In this document: piece after piece, positions 36,019 through 47,297 of the stretch | Numbering within the stretch: the first letter of the stretch is position 1 | Layout: the number at the start of each line of letters is the position of its first letter | Source of the DNA: Acheta domesticus | Lineage: Eukaryota; Arthropoda; Insecta; Orthoptera; Gryllidae | Direction: 5' to 3' | Assembly (NCBI GenBank): GCA_031308135.1 | Contig: JAHLJT010009436.1 | Location: 125,739,777 to 125,803,776 of the forward strand | Length of the DNA: 64,000 bases | Position numbers and translations under genes: made by a program | The notes under the pieces: model-generated | Database searches by the model: none | Seen by the model: only the letters and a program-made list of their open reading frames with translations | What the model was told of the DNA's origin: nothing

Positions 36019-37373
36019 TTAATATGCAGTGACTGAATTTTGAATGGTGTTGATGATGGAAGGGATTAAAGAATTTATAAAATTAATGATACAAAATGTG
36101 ATTGAATTAATTATTGTATTGAGAATAGGGTTATTAGATTCAGAATTTTGTGGATGAGGAGTTGGCTGGGAGTGTGTGCGGGAATTTTGAAAGTTGGATT
36201 GGATTCTATTATTCACATTTGAGATATGGGTGAAGTTTCGGTGATTGCTAGTTTGGGGTAATTCTGGGAAAGGTTCTCTGGATTGGTTTGGGGGAGAGGG
36301 TGGTGGAGAGGATGACTGTTTTGGACGGTTTACATTACTAAGATTTTGTTCCGAACATAGTTTTTTCTTTCAAGGATTTCTTTAAAATAGTTACAGTTTG
36401 GGTTTCGTATTTCCGCAGGGTGGTTTCCGTTTGCAGTTCGCACAAAGAGGGGTTTCATTTTTTGGGGGGCACGTCACAGAATAGTGATTACCGGCACAAA
36501 AAGCACACTTGATGACATGATTGCAGTTATTCTTCGTATGGCCGTAATCTAAACATCTTTGACACTGCAGGGGACCTTGAGGTTTTCTACGTCTTTCTGG
36601 TTTTCACACGGTGATTACATATTTGCACTATAGCTAGAATTGTTTCTATTGGCTCGGCTCCGTTGAACTCAGCGGCCATCACCGGGAATAGGGTTATTGT
36701 CTTTTAATAGTCTTGTAATTTTGATAATTGATGGGTGACGCTCTTTTAAATCTGAGAATATTTTCTAGTTTCGAAATAGTCTGATGAACATTTTAAAAAC
36801 GACTGAATATTTTTTATTGGATGGATCTTTGAACGAATGAAAACTTCTCTGGGTTTGAATTAAATATTTAATTATGCTACGAAAGTCTGTAGATGTGTTA
36901 GGGCTGATTTTAACTTTATTGTTTTTTATGTCTGCTACAAAATTTGGTGTTACTTTTGATTTTAGTTCATTGATGAAATTATTAACTTGAACGATGTGGG
37001 CAACAAATATTGGTGGGATTCTATTTGGCACACTTATTTGATCTTGTTGATGATTTTTTAGGTACTCGAACCTTGTGTCCTCGGGCATGGTATCTTTATC
37101 AGCAAGCGGGCCAAAGCTGTTTCCAACAGGGACGTTATATTGTAGGTCACCATTATGTTCACCATCACCATTTTGATCACTATAATTGCTGGATTCCGCA
37201 ATTTTTTTTTTATTCTGAAAGTCATCAAGTTCACCTACTGACCTTTTTCTGTTCACCGCACCTTGCAGTGGAAGATGTTGCTCCATGCTGAGTAAAGCTG
37301 CAGTTGACTGGGTAGCCTCCGTGCTACCTTCAATGCTGTTCTGGGACGGGGCCATGCCGAATCCCTCTTCCAT
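36019..37373 (-). pseudogene. Jockey-like LINE ORF1 (gag-like, zinc knuckles)
   Basis: ORF1 starts MEEGFGMAPSQNSIEGSTEA at 37373 and is open to about 36765, with a basic NRKRSVGELDDFQNKKK stretch and RIPPIFVAHI followed by the region typical of insect non-LTR gag-like proteins. After frame changes the minus strand (about 36590-36400) shows CQRCLDYGHTKNNC (CX2CX4HX4C), CAFCAGNHYSVTC and CANCKRKPPC, the zinc-knuckle array of Jockey ORF1. The last part ends SVTAY at a TAA (36019..36021), directly before the ORF2 ATG at 36009. Role: coating and delivery of the element RNA. Frameshifts between 36765 and 36216 make this copy defective. Confidence 0.8.
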
Positions 37374-37695
37374 GGCGACCTCTGATGATAGAATTAGCGG
37401 CGTCGAATTTTCGTCACCGTTGATGAAATTGTTGATGTCACTGTTGTGAAGCGTTATCAGGCTTGACTAATAGCATGCCCTGTTGATGGGTCAGTGCCAC
37501 ATGACATAGACTGGTTACTTGTTTGCGTGAAACGTTCACTGCGAGCACCAGTCTCTGTTATTTCGCACTGCGGGAACACAAACACTAGGCACTAAGTTCA
37601 CTGGCAGACCAACCAAGCGCTACTGAGCGCTAGCAAGGAATGAGCAGCAGAGCTGGACACGTCCGCACACCACCGCTGCTGAGCTACGAGTGGAT

Positions 37696-40024
37696 TAGGG
37701 ATGTGTTGATCGCGAACGAACTAGTTCAATTGAACTATTCTTGAAAAGGAACGGTACGATACGGAACGACCATTTAGTGAACTATAGTTCATCTGTCACG
37801 GGTTCGTAGTTCGCCGGTCACCATTCCTAGTTCGTTTAGTTCAGTTAGTTCAGTAGTTCATTTAGTTCTCTTAGTTAGCCGGTCATCGTTCATTAGTTCA
37901 GTTATAGAGTAAAGATGTACATCCTTAGTCTATGGTTCAGTAGTTCAATTAGTTCTCTCCTGTAGTTCAGCGGTCACAGTGCGCATGAGCTCACTGCGCA
38001 GGTGTCAACATGCGGTGGTCGGAAGTCACGTGACTTTGGGGATACTGGCTGCTTGTATTGTGTGTAATGTACCTTTGCGTGCTGTTTGTATTGCTGGAAT
38101 TGCATTTTGATAACTTGCTGTATATAAATGTCACTAATCTGGATTATCAAGGGCAGAATGCCTAGCATAGAGTAATAACAACTACTTTGATTAATGATTC
38201 CCATGGAGTTATTTCTTTACAAATAAGAATTTTCTTTTTTTGTAATCCTACTTGTAAAATAGGTTTAGTGAAGTGCGCAGTTTGAATGTGACAAGATATT
38301 CCATCTGTCACATTCAATGTACTGCACATTCTGTCACATTCAATGCACATCATTCATGTACTGCATGTATTTGCAAGTACATGAAAATAGAGTAGAATAG
38401 AGCCAAATTCACGTTTGGCAAATAGAGTAGAATTCACTTTTCTGCTGTAAGCAATATTTTAGGGTTGTTTATTATATGAGAAAATTGAACTAGAATGAAG
38501 CATGTTATACTTATCAAAAGAAATCATTTAATACGAGACGGGTATTCTTGTAGATGCCACCTAGCTGTCTCAAGGTCACGTGACACGGGCATGAGAGAAC
38601 CTATAAAAAGAAGTTACTTTTGGGGAAAGCAAAGCGTTCTGAGAATTAAATTTTTAGCACTACCGCTAAAAGTGACATTTCATTACATAGTGACAAATTC
38701 ATTATATTCAGATAAAACTGTGAATATAACAACTGTGAAATACTTTCGTCTGATCGCATGAGCTACTTAATACAACGTAGATTTAATTTATAAGTTTGAA
38801 TTAAAATATAATGAAACTCAGAAAGGCTGTCTACAAATAGTGTATGACACACGCAGCAAAAGTGATTTTATTTAGTTCGTAGGATTACGTCACTCGGCTT
38901 ATCGGCCTCATGTTGCAACATTTCACGCAAATAAATGAAGCATTTACCACTCGTATCATAAAAATCTAATTCTATATCTCAGTAACAATTCAATACAATA
39001 AAGGCAGATTCTGCGCATTGCTAACAGGGTATGACATAAGCTATTTTGTATATCCATTAAAAAAGACGGTTTCCAAGATCCACGTTCCAAGTTCCACGGT
39101 CTTGTTACCGTGAAAAAAGTACTTCATTCATGGGAATTTAACGAAGTATCCCTTAGTAATGCTCTCTAACCTATTGCTCTTTCCCGAGATATCAAACACT
39201 TCATTGCAATATAAAATTACGAACTTTTCCACATATTTTTATATTATAATTTTTATACAGATGTAGAAAAATGTTCTTATTTCGTGAGCTAAGTGTGATT
39301 TTTTTCATGGTCTCCGTTTATTTTTTGGCCTTGACCTACGGTGTCGGGTAAAATTTCAACTTCAACGCTGAAAAAACACCTACGTCCAGGGTTGCCAGAT
39401 CCCCTCTGGGAAAATCCGCCAAATAACCCAGTGGGGAAAAAAGGTAGGTGAATAAAGCTCGACTCTGACACTGCGGCTGATAATTTCAAAATAGCTACAC
39501 GTTCACGTTTCACGTAAGAAGTTTAAAAATAAATATCCTTGTGTATAAAGCCTACCTACTAAGCCTAGCCTTATGACTTAAATACTTGTTGAATTGCTAG
39601 AAAAAGGGGCAAAATATATGTTAAAAAATGGGCTCTGACATTTTCGTAATAGCTGCATGGTGTTCAAAACTCAAACATTTGTACATACGCCCATTTCTGT
39701 CAGAAAGCCATAAATACTTGTACAATTGTGGGGAAAATGCAATACTGACGATTTAGGAAGCGAAAAAAAAGCATACCGCCCACAGCCCTCCCAGGATACA
39801 ATTACGCCCAATGAACGGAATCCCCCAAAATGCATTTTCATCCCGCAACTCGACGCTTGCTTTTCGCCCAATTGGCGGTATTCCGCCCAATACAGCATCC
39901 CTGTGTACGAGGCGAAAATAAGTGAACTATTTCGTTCTTTTAAACTAGTTCAACGAACTAGTTCACTGAAAAGAACTATCTTATAAAGAACTATTCACAT
40001 AAATGAACGATTTTGCCCATCCGA
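37696..40024. mobile_element. non-autonomous hAT element with AGTTC-rich ends
   Basis: A perfect 8-bp direct repeat GAGTGGAT flanks it (37688..37695 and 40025..40032). Ends are TAGGGATGTGTTGATC and, inverted, TCGGATGGGCAAAATC, imperfect but of hAT type. Both ends are rich in GTTCA/AGTTC repeats (37725-37975 and 39925-40015), candidate transposase-binding repeats. The 2.3 kb interior has no recognisable transposase. It sits exactly at the LINE 5' junction. Confidence 0.75.
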
Positions 40025-40299
40025 GAGTGGATTGGATTGGTATACCATAGAAGTCTATCAAGTCACAGCAATGACCCCGTATATTCATAGAAATTCGGGA
40101 CAGCGGAACGGAATTTAATTGTTGCGTTCCTCAATTGCCGATACTCCCCTTAATGAGCTAGCAATTTTTATTTCCAATATTTGAAAAGAAATAATTTCTT
40201 TAAAGATTAAAGTGTAAATGTAGAAGAAAAGGTCAAATGTATAAACGAACAAAGAAATGATATACAAAATTGTAAATTCTAATTTACGACGCATCCAGC

Positions 40300-41290
40300 T
40301 GTCCGAAACGCTGTAAATTTACAGCGGGCTATTGTGTTTGTCACAAAATTATAGAGAAACTACTCGTATTTTGAAAAAATTAAATATGACCTTATTTGAA
40401 GATGTAGTTTTGAGAAATACAGTTTATTGAGAAAAAAATTGTACTTTTAAAAACTGTAGTTGTAAGAAAACGACGAAACGAAGCGCATTGAATTCCGAGC
40501 GGACTATTATGTTTGTCATGAAATTATAGAAAAACTACTCATAATTTCAAAAAATTCAACATGACCTTATTTGAAGATCTGTTTTTGAAGAGCATATTTC
40601 ATTACGAAAAACAATCGTATCTTCACAATTGTATTTGTAGAAAGACGCCGATTTTTTAAATTTTTTTTTAATGTTAGCAAAATCAGGCACTTCAACGAAC
40701 ACAACGAACATGAAACCTACACCATTCTCTTAAACTTCCTTTATGCTATATTAGGTCCCAATTCAATCAAAAAACTTTGTGCGGTTTTGAAGAAAAAATG
40801 TTTTAAAGAAAATAAAAAATGGTCTATGTTTGACACAATTTTTCAAAAAGAATACTTATGTTATTACTTATTCAAAAAGAATACTCTTCAAAAATTGAAC
40901 ATCATCTTATCTGAAGACCTATTTTTTATGAACACATTTCATTAAGAAAAAAAATTTATCTTCATAATTGTAGTTGTAGGAAGATGCCGAAAACATTTTG
41001 AATTTTTTTCAATTTTCGACAAATCAGAATATTTAACCATCATGAGACATACGCCATTCTCTTAACTGACCTTCAGGCTATCCAACAACAAAATTTAGTC
41101 AAAATTGTTAGTGCCTTTTTTTGAAAATTAACAATTTTTTTATTAAATTTTGTTGATGAATAGGGCGGAGGACGTTTAAGAGAATGATGCAGGTATCATT
41201 TTCGATGATATTCCCAATTTTTCGAAAATTTCCAAAAACAATTTCAAAACTGCAAAATTGAAGATAGAGATTTTTACCTCAAACAAAGTT
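40300..41290. repeat. unclassified AT-rich repeat, copy C, internal repeats
   Basis: Related to copies A and B. The phrase GTAGTTGTA..AAGA.GCCGA recurs near 40465, 40630 and 40975, each preceded by CATTAAGAAAAA-like sequence, so units are repeated within it. The part at about 41190-41290 is in the opposite orientation (AAAATTGAAGATAGAGATTT against AATCTCTATCTTCAATTTT in copy A). Non-coding. Confidence 0.45.
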
Positions 41291-42404
41291 GTACAAAATT
41301 AGCACTTTAAATGAGGAATATTTTTTGGAAATTCTGGTCCAAAAATTATCTTTCCTCATTACAAGTACAAAGTGGAAGTCTGTTTCTCCAGATTTGAAAG
41401 AAGGTGATTTAGTCATTCTGATTGAATGTGTTTATCCGACCTCACAGCAAACCCATTTAATTTGTTTTATCGCCTAGCACTGATAAAAAATGGTTAGCTT
41501 CGAAGTTTTTTTTATACTCAACAGATACTCCGAATCTCTTGCCCCTGTTCAGGTAGCAGTTCTGACGAAACAAGAATTTTGTGGCGCCTGGCACCCATTT
41601 GTGACTGGAGCACAATTTGTGCCATTTGTGACTGGCGGTATCTACAGGTCCTGATTTCGAGCTTTTGATTCTGCACGCGAACGGCCGACGCGTCTCGCGT
41701 GTGAAGGGATTTTATTTTTCTGAGTTTAATTTCTTTATGGTACTAGTTGTGTTGGGGTTTTGGTATTGCTTGTCGTTTTGCACTTTCGCCTTGTCTGTTG
41801 CCTTTACAATTCTTTATTGCTCTGTACATCGCGTAAGGGTGCAAAACCATACGCTTTGAGTTTTTGTTGCTTTCAGTTCCTCTGTCTCATTATGATCGCC
41901 GAAGCGCATCGCCGAAAAAATCGTATTTACTATTCATAGGAGCATAAACACAGTATTTTAAGCACGTTTTTAAAACTTGCATTCTTTATTGTGAAACCTT
42001 GTTTTGTTGTTTTCTTTCAACGTTTCTTTTATTTCGCTATCCAGCATGTGGACAAGGATTCTGTCCCAGACTTTTAAGGAAATCTCACGTATTTTCCCTC
42101 GCGTAATGATATTTAAGACATCAATCATTAGCCTTTCTCGGCCAACGCGCCGACACGGCAATGAAAACAAGATATCGAGTTCCTATCAAAAGTCGCCTCT
42201 GAAGTGAGAGATCTTTCGGAGAAAACAACGCATTTGTTCATTTTAACCAGGGTTTCGAAGAATGTCTGTCGTTACTGCAGTGCACCGTACCTGTCCAGCG
42301 GGGCCAGGTTCGAGTCCGTTCGTGAGCGGGAATTATGTTGGCATGAGCGGAAAAAAAATGATTCAAATTTGGCGCCGTCCGAGTAAATCAAATATTATAT
42401 TAAT
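41291..42404. other. unassigned segment
   Basis: No supported gene. At 42307-42317 GGTTCGAGTCC is an isolated B-box-like word without a convincing tRNA fold around it. Confidence 0.35.
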
Positions 42405-42552
42405 ACTATCTGACCCGGCAACGTTGTTTTGCCTTATGAATTATTGCTAGGATTATATTAGTAGAAAAAATGATTAACGTATTTTCAGTGTTAGAGGATG
42501 GTGATATATATGAGTTGAAGAGGCATGCAGCGCTGTGAACGATGATGGAATA

Positions 42553-43080
42553 TGTGGTCGCCCGCGCTCCTTTAAAAGAACCGCCACAGGAACGGGGCAG
42601 CGAGGCGGGTAGTCCGCCCCAGGGTTCCTTCGGCGCCCGAGAGAGCGCGTGCGGTTAGAACCACAGGGCCCGTTACGCTCCAGTCGGCACCACAGGACTC
42701 GCTCCCGACCCTACGGGCGGGTTGGCCGGCGAGCTTTCAGCCCCGAGGGGGTATAGATACCCCCCGCCGGGAGCGGCGAGTCAGTTCGAGTCTTCCCGGC
42801 ATCGAGAGTACTTCGCAGCAGTTTTTGAGGCATCAGAGTCGACTACGCTACGCCCCCGGATCTCTCTCTTTGGACCACTTCGGACTTCGGCGACTCCCTC
42901 GGCACGTCTCCTGGACTTCGCAACGACCTACGCTCTTCCCGGTACATCTCTTGATATTGAAGATTTGCAACGACCTGGTTAACTCTATTAATCGCTGGAA
43001 CATTGTTTGTACCGAGTAATTGCTACTTTGTCAATAAACTGATTTTAACCGGATCTCCTGGTTCTTTTTTGGTCACAACA
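42553..43080 (+). mobile_element. solo LTR, 528 bp, with 5-bp duplication
   Basis: Ends TGTGGTCGCC and GGTCACAACA, flanked by GAATA on both sides (42548..42552, 43081..43085). It is GC-rich, with AATAAACTG at about 43032-43041 as polyadenylation signal. No internal retroelement sequence is attached. Length and 3' region resemble the solo LTR at 10311..10833. Confidence 0.75.
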
Positions 43081-43189
43081 GAATATACAAATAACACAAT
43101 ACCAAACATTTATATTTTTAATGTATTGTAATTTATTTTTGGAAATGATATACATTGCCAATTATAATAATTTTACTAAAAAATATATC

Positions 43190-43525
43190 AATCCGTCAAC
43201 GCAATAGTGTTCAATATTTTTGTTATCCCATCTTTAGCTAACACAAATAAACTGGATGGTTTGCGCACTCGAGAGCATGCCACGTATAATTGACCGTGTC
43301 AAAAACATGGTGTTCTCAAAAATAAATCACAAACATCGTTTGGCCTTGAGACTTATTGATAGTCATCGCAAATGTCAATCTTAACGGAAATTGAAAACGT
43401 TTACATTGAATTGGCACATCTGTGGGTATAAATAGGGATCCGTGTCTGTAATATATTCTCACCTCGAAATTTGCCATTTAAAATGATGGCTTCGATGACG
43501 TTTTTCATTACAGCCTGCAAATTAA
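43190..43525 (-). pseudogene. Helitron Rep/helicase, C-terminal fragment
   Basis: The minus strand reads LQAVMKNVIEAIILNGKFRG, then in the next frame PTDVPIQCKRFQFPLRLTFA, MTINKSQGQTM, then LRTPCF and HGQLYVACSRVRKPSSLFVL, AKDGITK. TxNKxQGQT and GQLYVACSRV are late motifs of the PIF1-like SF1 helicase found in Helitrons. The family unwinds DNA for rolling-circle-like transposition. At least two frameshifts and two stops are present, so only a relic remains. Confidence 0.8.
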
Positions 43526-43689
43526 TTATAAATTATTTAAAAATTACATCGAAATAGAAAAATGATATTTGTAAAATTACGATTAACGCCCACACAATAA
43601 AAATAATGGCCGCAAACTGTAGTGAGTGAGAAACTGCTTATTGCGTGAGAGATCTCATCCCTACTCCGTGCTGCTTACTAAGTCAGAAG

Positions 43690-44475
43690 CAACGTTGCCA
43701 GATGCGAAACTTCCGATTGCGAAGTTTTAAGTTCGAAAATGCGGATTTCTTCTAATAAATGCGGATTTACTAAGTATAATATAATTTTAAAAATAGGAGA
43801 ATACATCAGTAATTCATATATCGACATAGAATTCCGTTTTATTAATTAAATAAATGCGATATTGTCTCACTATATTTGTTCTCACTATATATAATGTTCT
43901 CGATTCATCCAAGAAATTAAAAATATAAAATATCAGTATTTTTGTTATGAATGTACTTTCAATTTATTTTTAATCTCAGTTTAATATGAAGCCAAGTAAC
44001 GTCATTTCAACATTTTTGAATTCAATATCCCGCGAAGTGCATCATTTCTTCGGCTTGAATAAACGCAGTAAGAATCCGAACGACGTTCCGTATTCTTATT
44101 TGTCATATTCGAAAACGACTAACCAACATGTCACCCATTTGTCCTCTGAATCTCTAACAGTGGGAGAATAAAGGAGGGAGTTCACGGCTACACCTTGGTG
44201 CTTGGTCATCAATTTTCGAATACGGCAATTGGATAAAGCCCTAATGATTGGTAGATGATTGGTGTTTTATTGCTTTCTACTTTAATCGAATAGAGAGAGA
44301 CAGCATTTTGAACATTCAAACTTTGTCAACCATAGTTGGACATCTAACGATCGTTGTAACATCTGAGGAAAGGAAAAAAATGGATGTTAATACACTATCA
44401 TGGAAATCACTAATGCGGATTAGGTGTTAATAATGCGGTATAAAGTGCGGAAATGCGGTACTTCAGGCAACACTG
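43690..44475. mobile_element. non-autonomous hAT element, 786 bp
   Basis: Ends CAACGTTGCCAGATGCGAAA and, inverted, CAGTGTTGCCTGAAGTACCG. Flanking 8-mers GTCAGAAG (43682..43689) and GCCAGAAG (44476..44483) match at 7 of 8. A 61-codon open frame inside (43986..44171) has no recognised domain. Confidence 0.7.
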
Positions 44476-44483
44476 GCCAGAAG

Positions 44484-44932
44484 TGACGCCGGTAGACGCC
44501 TTGCTGGTCATGTGATACGTATTGTCTGTGTCATCATTATATCATGTAAATGAATCAGGAATTTCTTACCTATTGTTGCACTAAATGGCAGTAAAAACGA
44601 AAATCTATATATTAAAAGACGGCAGGAGAAAAATATTAACGATAATAAATAATCTTCTCTAAAGAACAATCATTTAAAAATTGTTATAATATATATGTAC
44701 ACATTTTAACTGTTCAAAAAAGAATCTGTTCCCCATTTTGTACATTCGAGAATTAATATCAACTTCCGAAAGCCAACTAAACATTAATTAATTAAGGCTA
44801 ATTAAACATTTCGCATCAACAAACATAACAAATTATTAAAACAAAGTTCCTAGTCCCAATGTCATATCTACCTCTAGTCATATAGTAATTGCTGTGCTTT
44901 TTTTTCCTGCTAATTATAAAATTAATGATGTA
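44484..44932. other. intergenic AT-rich, nothing recognised
   Basis: No gene or clear repeat. Confidence 0.4.
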
Positions 44933-46757
44933 CTAGCGTACCCGTGCGAGAACTCTCGCATGTAAATCCCTCCCTTTCCCTATCCATTTGTCTATTCGTT
45001 CCAAAGGAGAGGAACTACTAATGTACTTACAGAATATCAAACAAAATAACAATGCAATTGATGTTTGAAACAAATTTTCAATTAAAGTTTATTCAACACT
45101 ATAGAGAGAAATTCTTGGAACAATTCATACTTCTATAAAACAACATTTGAAGAAAATTTTTCAATCTTCCTTGAGAGTTAGCTTTTCGCTTTCCCTGATA
45201 CTCAAATAATAGAAAAGGTTTTTACTCTTGAGAAAACCTAGTAAAGTAGTGCGAAAATACCGGATCGGGCAAGAACAGACCTACTCATTGAAATATTATT
45301 TAACTTTCCTTGATTTGTTATGAAGAACCGAGTGGGTTTTGGAGAGTCAGGGTGCCAGCTTGCTGGGCTGAGAAAATTGAAAAATTATTTGTTAACGAAA
45401 AAGTATTGAATTATTTTCTGTGTCCTTACGTACCTCAAGAAACAATTCCGAGCCAAAAGTAATTAAACTAATGTTTTCACCTTTGAGTACCATTTGTTGG
45501 CATTAGAAACAATTTAGTAGGCATTAGTAAGCCCACTTCGGTACATGGGAATGTTGCTCAAACTATGTTTGCATTTTTAATATCTTAACGAAACGACACC
45601 TTGAGTTTAATATCAAACGGTGTTTTATTTACAATATGCGTTTGCAGTTGGGCGATGGTGTACATACTTCCAGATACCGCAAACATTTAAATCGTGTGTT
45701 TGGACTGCGATCGTTGGCAGTTGTCGAGTGACTTGCGCTATTCTTTCTATAATTTTAAATTTAGTTGTTTTTTAATTGATTCACGTGGTATTGTAGGCTA
45801 GCGCGATTTGATTTTTGTTTTCCATTTATTTAAGCAATTTTACTTTAGCTACATTAAAAAGTTTGTCCTTTGTGTTGTGCCATAGCACAAGTTTTCCCCC
45901 ACTACCTCTGCGTACCCGTGCGAGAACTCTCGCATGTTAGACCCCACACTATCCATATCCTTTTATTTTCATTCTAAGAGGGAAAGTAGTTAACGAAACG
46001 TGCTTATTTGTTTAAAATCTATAAAGGTAACTTGCAATGTACTAACACAATTACAAATAAAAATACAAAACAACGCAATTAATGTGTAAAAGAAATTTTC
46101 AATAAATATTTATTCAATACATGGAGAATTTGCTTCGAACAATTCCCAACACTTACTTAAAGACATTTGAAGGAATTATTCAATATTCTTTGTCAATTAG
46201 GTTTTAGTTTTTGGTGATAGTCACAAAAATATTTCCTTTTTACTTTTGAGAAAGCTACGTGTCTGAACCCGTTGACTTGAAAATTTCATCGAATGATAAC
46301 GAAAATATTGGTGCAGGTAAAACACAAACACAGTCTTCACTCTTCACTGAACACCCACATCCTTCCACAATGAAGTACACAGCACTGATAGACGATGAAA
46401 AAACGTTAATTGAATAGTTTCACTACACGCATAAGAAACAATCTTCATAGGTATAGGTATCAAGCAACTATAATAGTACTTCTAGTTGTTGCTGGAGAGC
46501 AAATCTTGAATTAATGATTATGCAAATAAACCTCGTCAGACTGCACAAACTAACGGTGTTAACAGAAAGCGTAAATAAAGATTGTCGAATCTAAGCCTTC
46601 TCGCGTGTCGCCACAAAAATTGCTACCAGCAGGATAGGGCTGAAATATTGAGGTGGCCTTGATATTATTGGAATTTTTATACATTTAAGTTAATTAATGA
46701 ATCGGAAATGTCTCATCTTGTAGATTATGGTAATAATAAAACGTTTCTTTGAGGCCT
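44933..46757 (-). mobile_element. non-autonomous Helitron, copy 2 (inverted)
   Basis: A reverse-complement copy of 12449..14270. Its 3' end on the minus strand is hairpin GCGAGAGTTCTCGC then ACGGGTACG then CTAG (44936..44933) followed by T. The second internal hairpin is at about 45917-45935, and the same internal duplication is present, so the double-ended structure predates both insertions. It carries one GTACATTGCAA unit where copy 1 has three. No coding capacity. Confidence 0.75.
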
Positions 46758-47297
46758 TTGGCCTGAACCAGGGTTTAGGGTGGCACGGTTCCTTTGGTTC
46801 CTTTAGTGAATCACTTACTCTCGTGAATCGTCCGCCACGGTTCACTTATGGTTCACTTCAGAAGTGGTGATAAATTAAAGTGAGTTATCTTCGGGTTGAT
46901 TAGCTTTGATGGGTCAAAGCATAAATATATAAGAATGACCAATTTCATATATTACGAAAAATTCTTCTTCATCACGACACTTTTAAACCAACTTCACTTC
47001 ACATTGAAAATTTACACTTCACTACACTTGTTTCTGTTGAATTAAACTTGTTTTAAAAGCTGATTTCGTTGCTTTTTGAACTCATTTTTACAGACATGTT
47101 TTAGATTTTAAAAAGCTTTCTTGTAATGGCACTTTCAGTTGTTCCCATAACAACAAATTTATTTACTGGCACTATTTAATGCGATTAGTGCGATTAGAAA
47201 AGTGGTATTTAGGTTTTTTTCGTATTTCAAGACATCTTTTAATAGATTTTGTGTGTCTACCGTGATGGAAGATGTAAATGCAGGATTTATTTATGAT
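46758..47297. other. unassigned segment with GGTTCACTT motifs
   Basis: At 46775-46865 GGTTCCTTT, GTGAATCACTT and GGTTCACTT recur, in the style of hAT subterminal repeats, but no paired end was found. Confidence 0.3.

Larger units (their letters stand above)
30937..37690 (-). mobile_element. Jockey-like LINE, near full length, nested insert
   Basis: The minus strand carries ORF1 (nucleic-acid-binding) and ORF2 (endonuclease plus reverse transcriptase), and ends in A9 (30937-30945). Without the inserted element at 32108..34331 and its 3-bp duplication it is about 4.5 kb, normal for Jockey-type elements. It is defective through stops and frameshifts. Confidence 0.85.
42405..43530 (-). mobile_element. 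Helitron relic with helicase, split by a solo LTR
   Basis: The minus strand has helicase C-terminal coding (43190-43525) and, further on, a 3'-end-like hairpin GGCAAAACAACGTTGCC (42417-42433) followed by GGGTCAGATAGT, where Helitrons usually end CTAGT. The 42553..43080 LTR is inserted between them. The 5' end is not seen. Confidence 0.65.

Noticed and set aside
39387..39903. Possible smaller hAT inside the 37.7-40.0 kb element (CAGGGTTGCCAGAT .. inverted CAGGGATGCTGTAT)
   Set aside because: Flanking 8-mers CCTACGTC and TGTACGAG share only TACG, and terminal similarity is short.
42300..42330. B-box-like GGTTCGAGTCC
   Set aside because: No A box at the right distance and no cloverleaf or SINE tail, so not called a tRNA or SINE.
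43986..44171. 61-codon open frame inside the 786-bp hAT element
   Set aside because: No domain, no homologous feature in the other hAT elements; probably chance.
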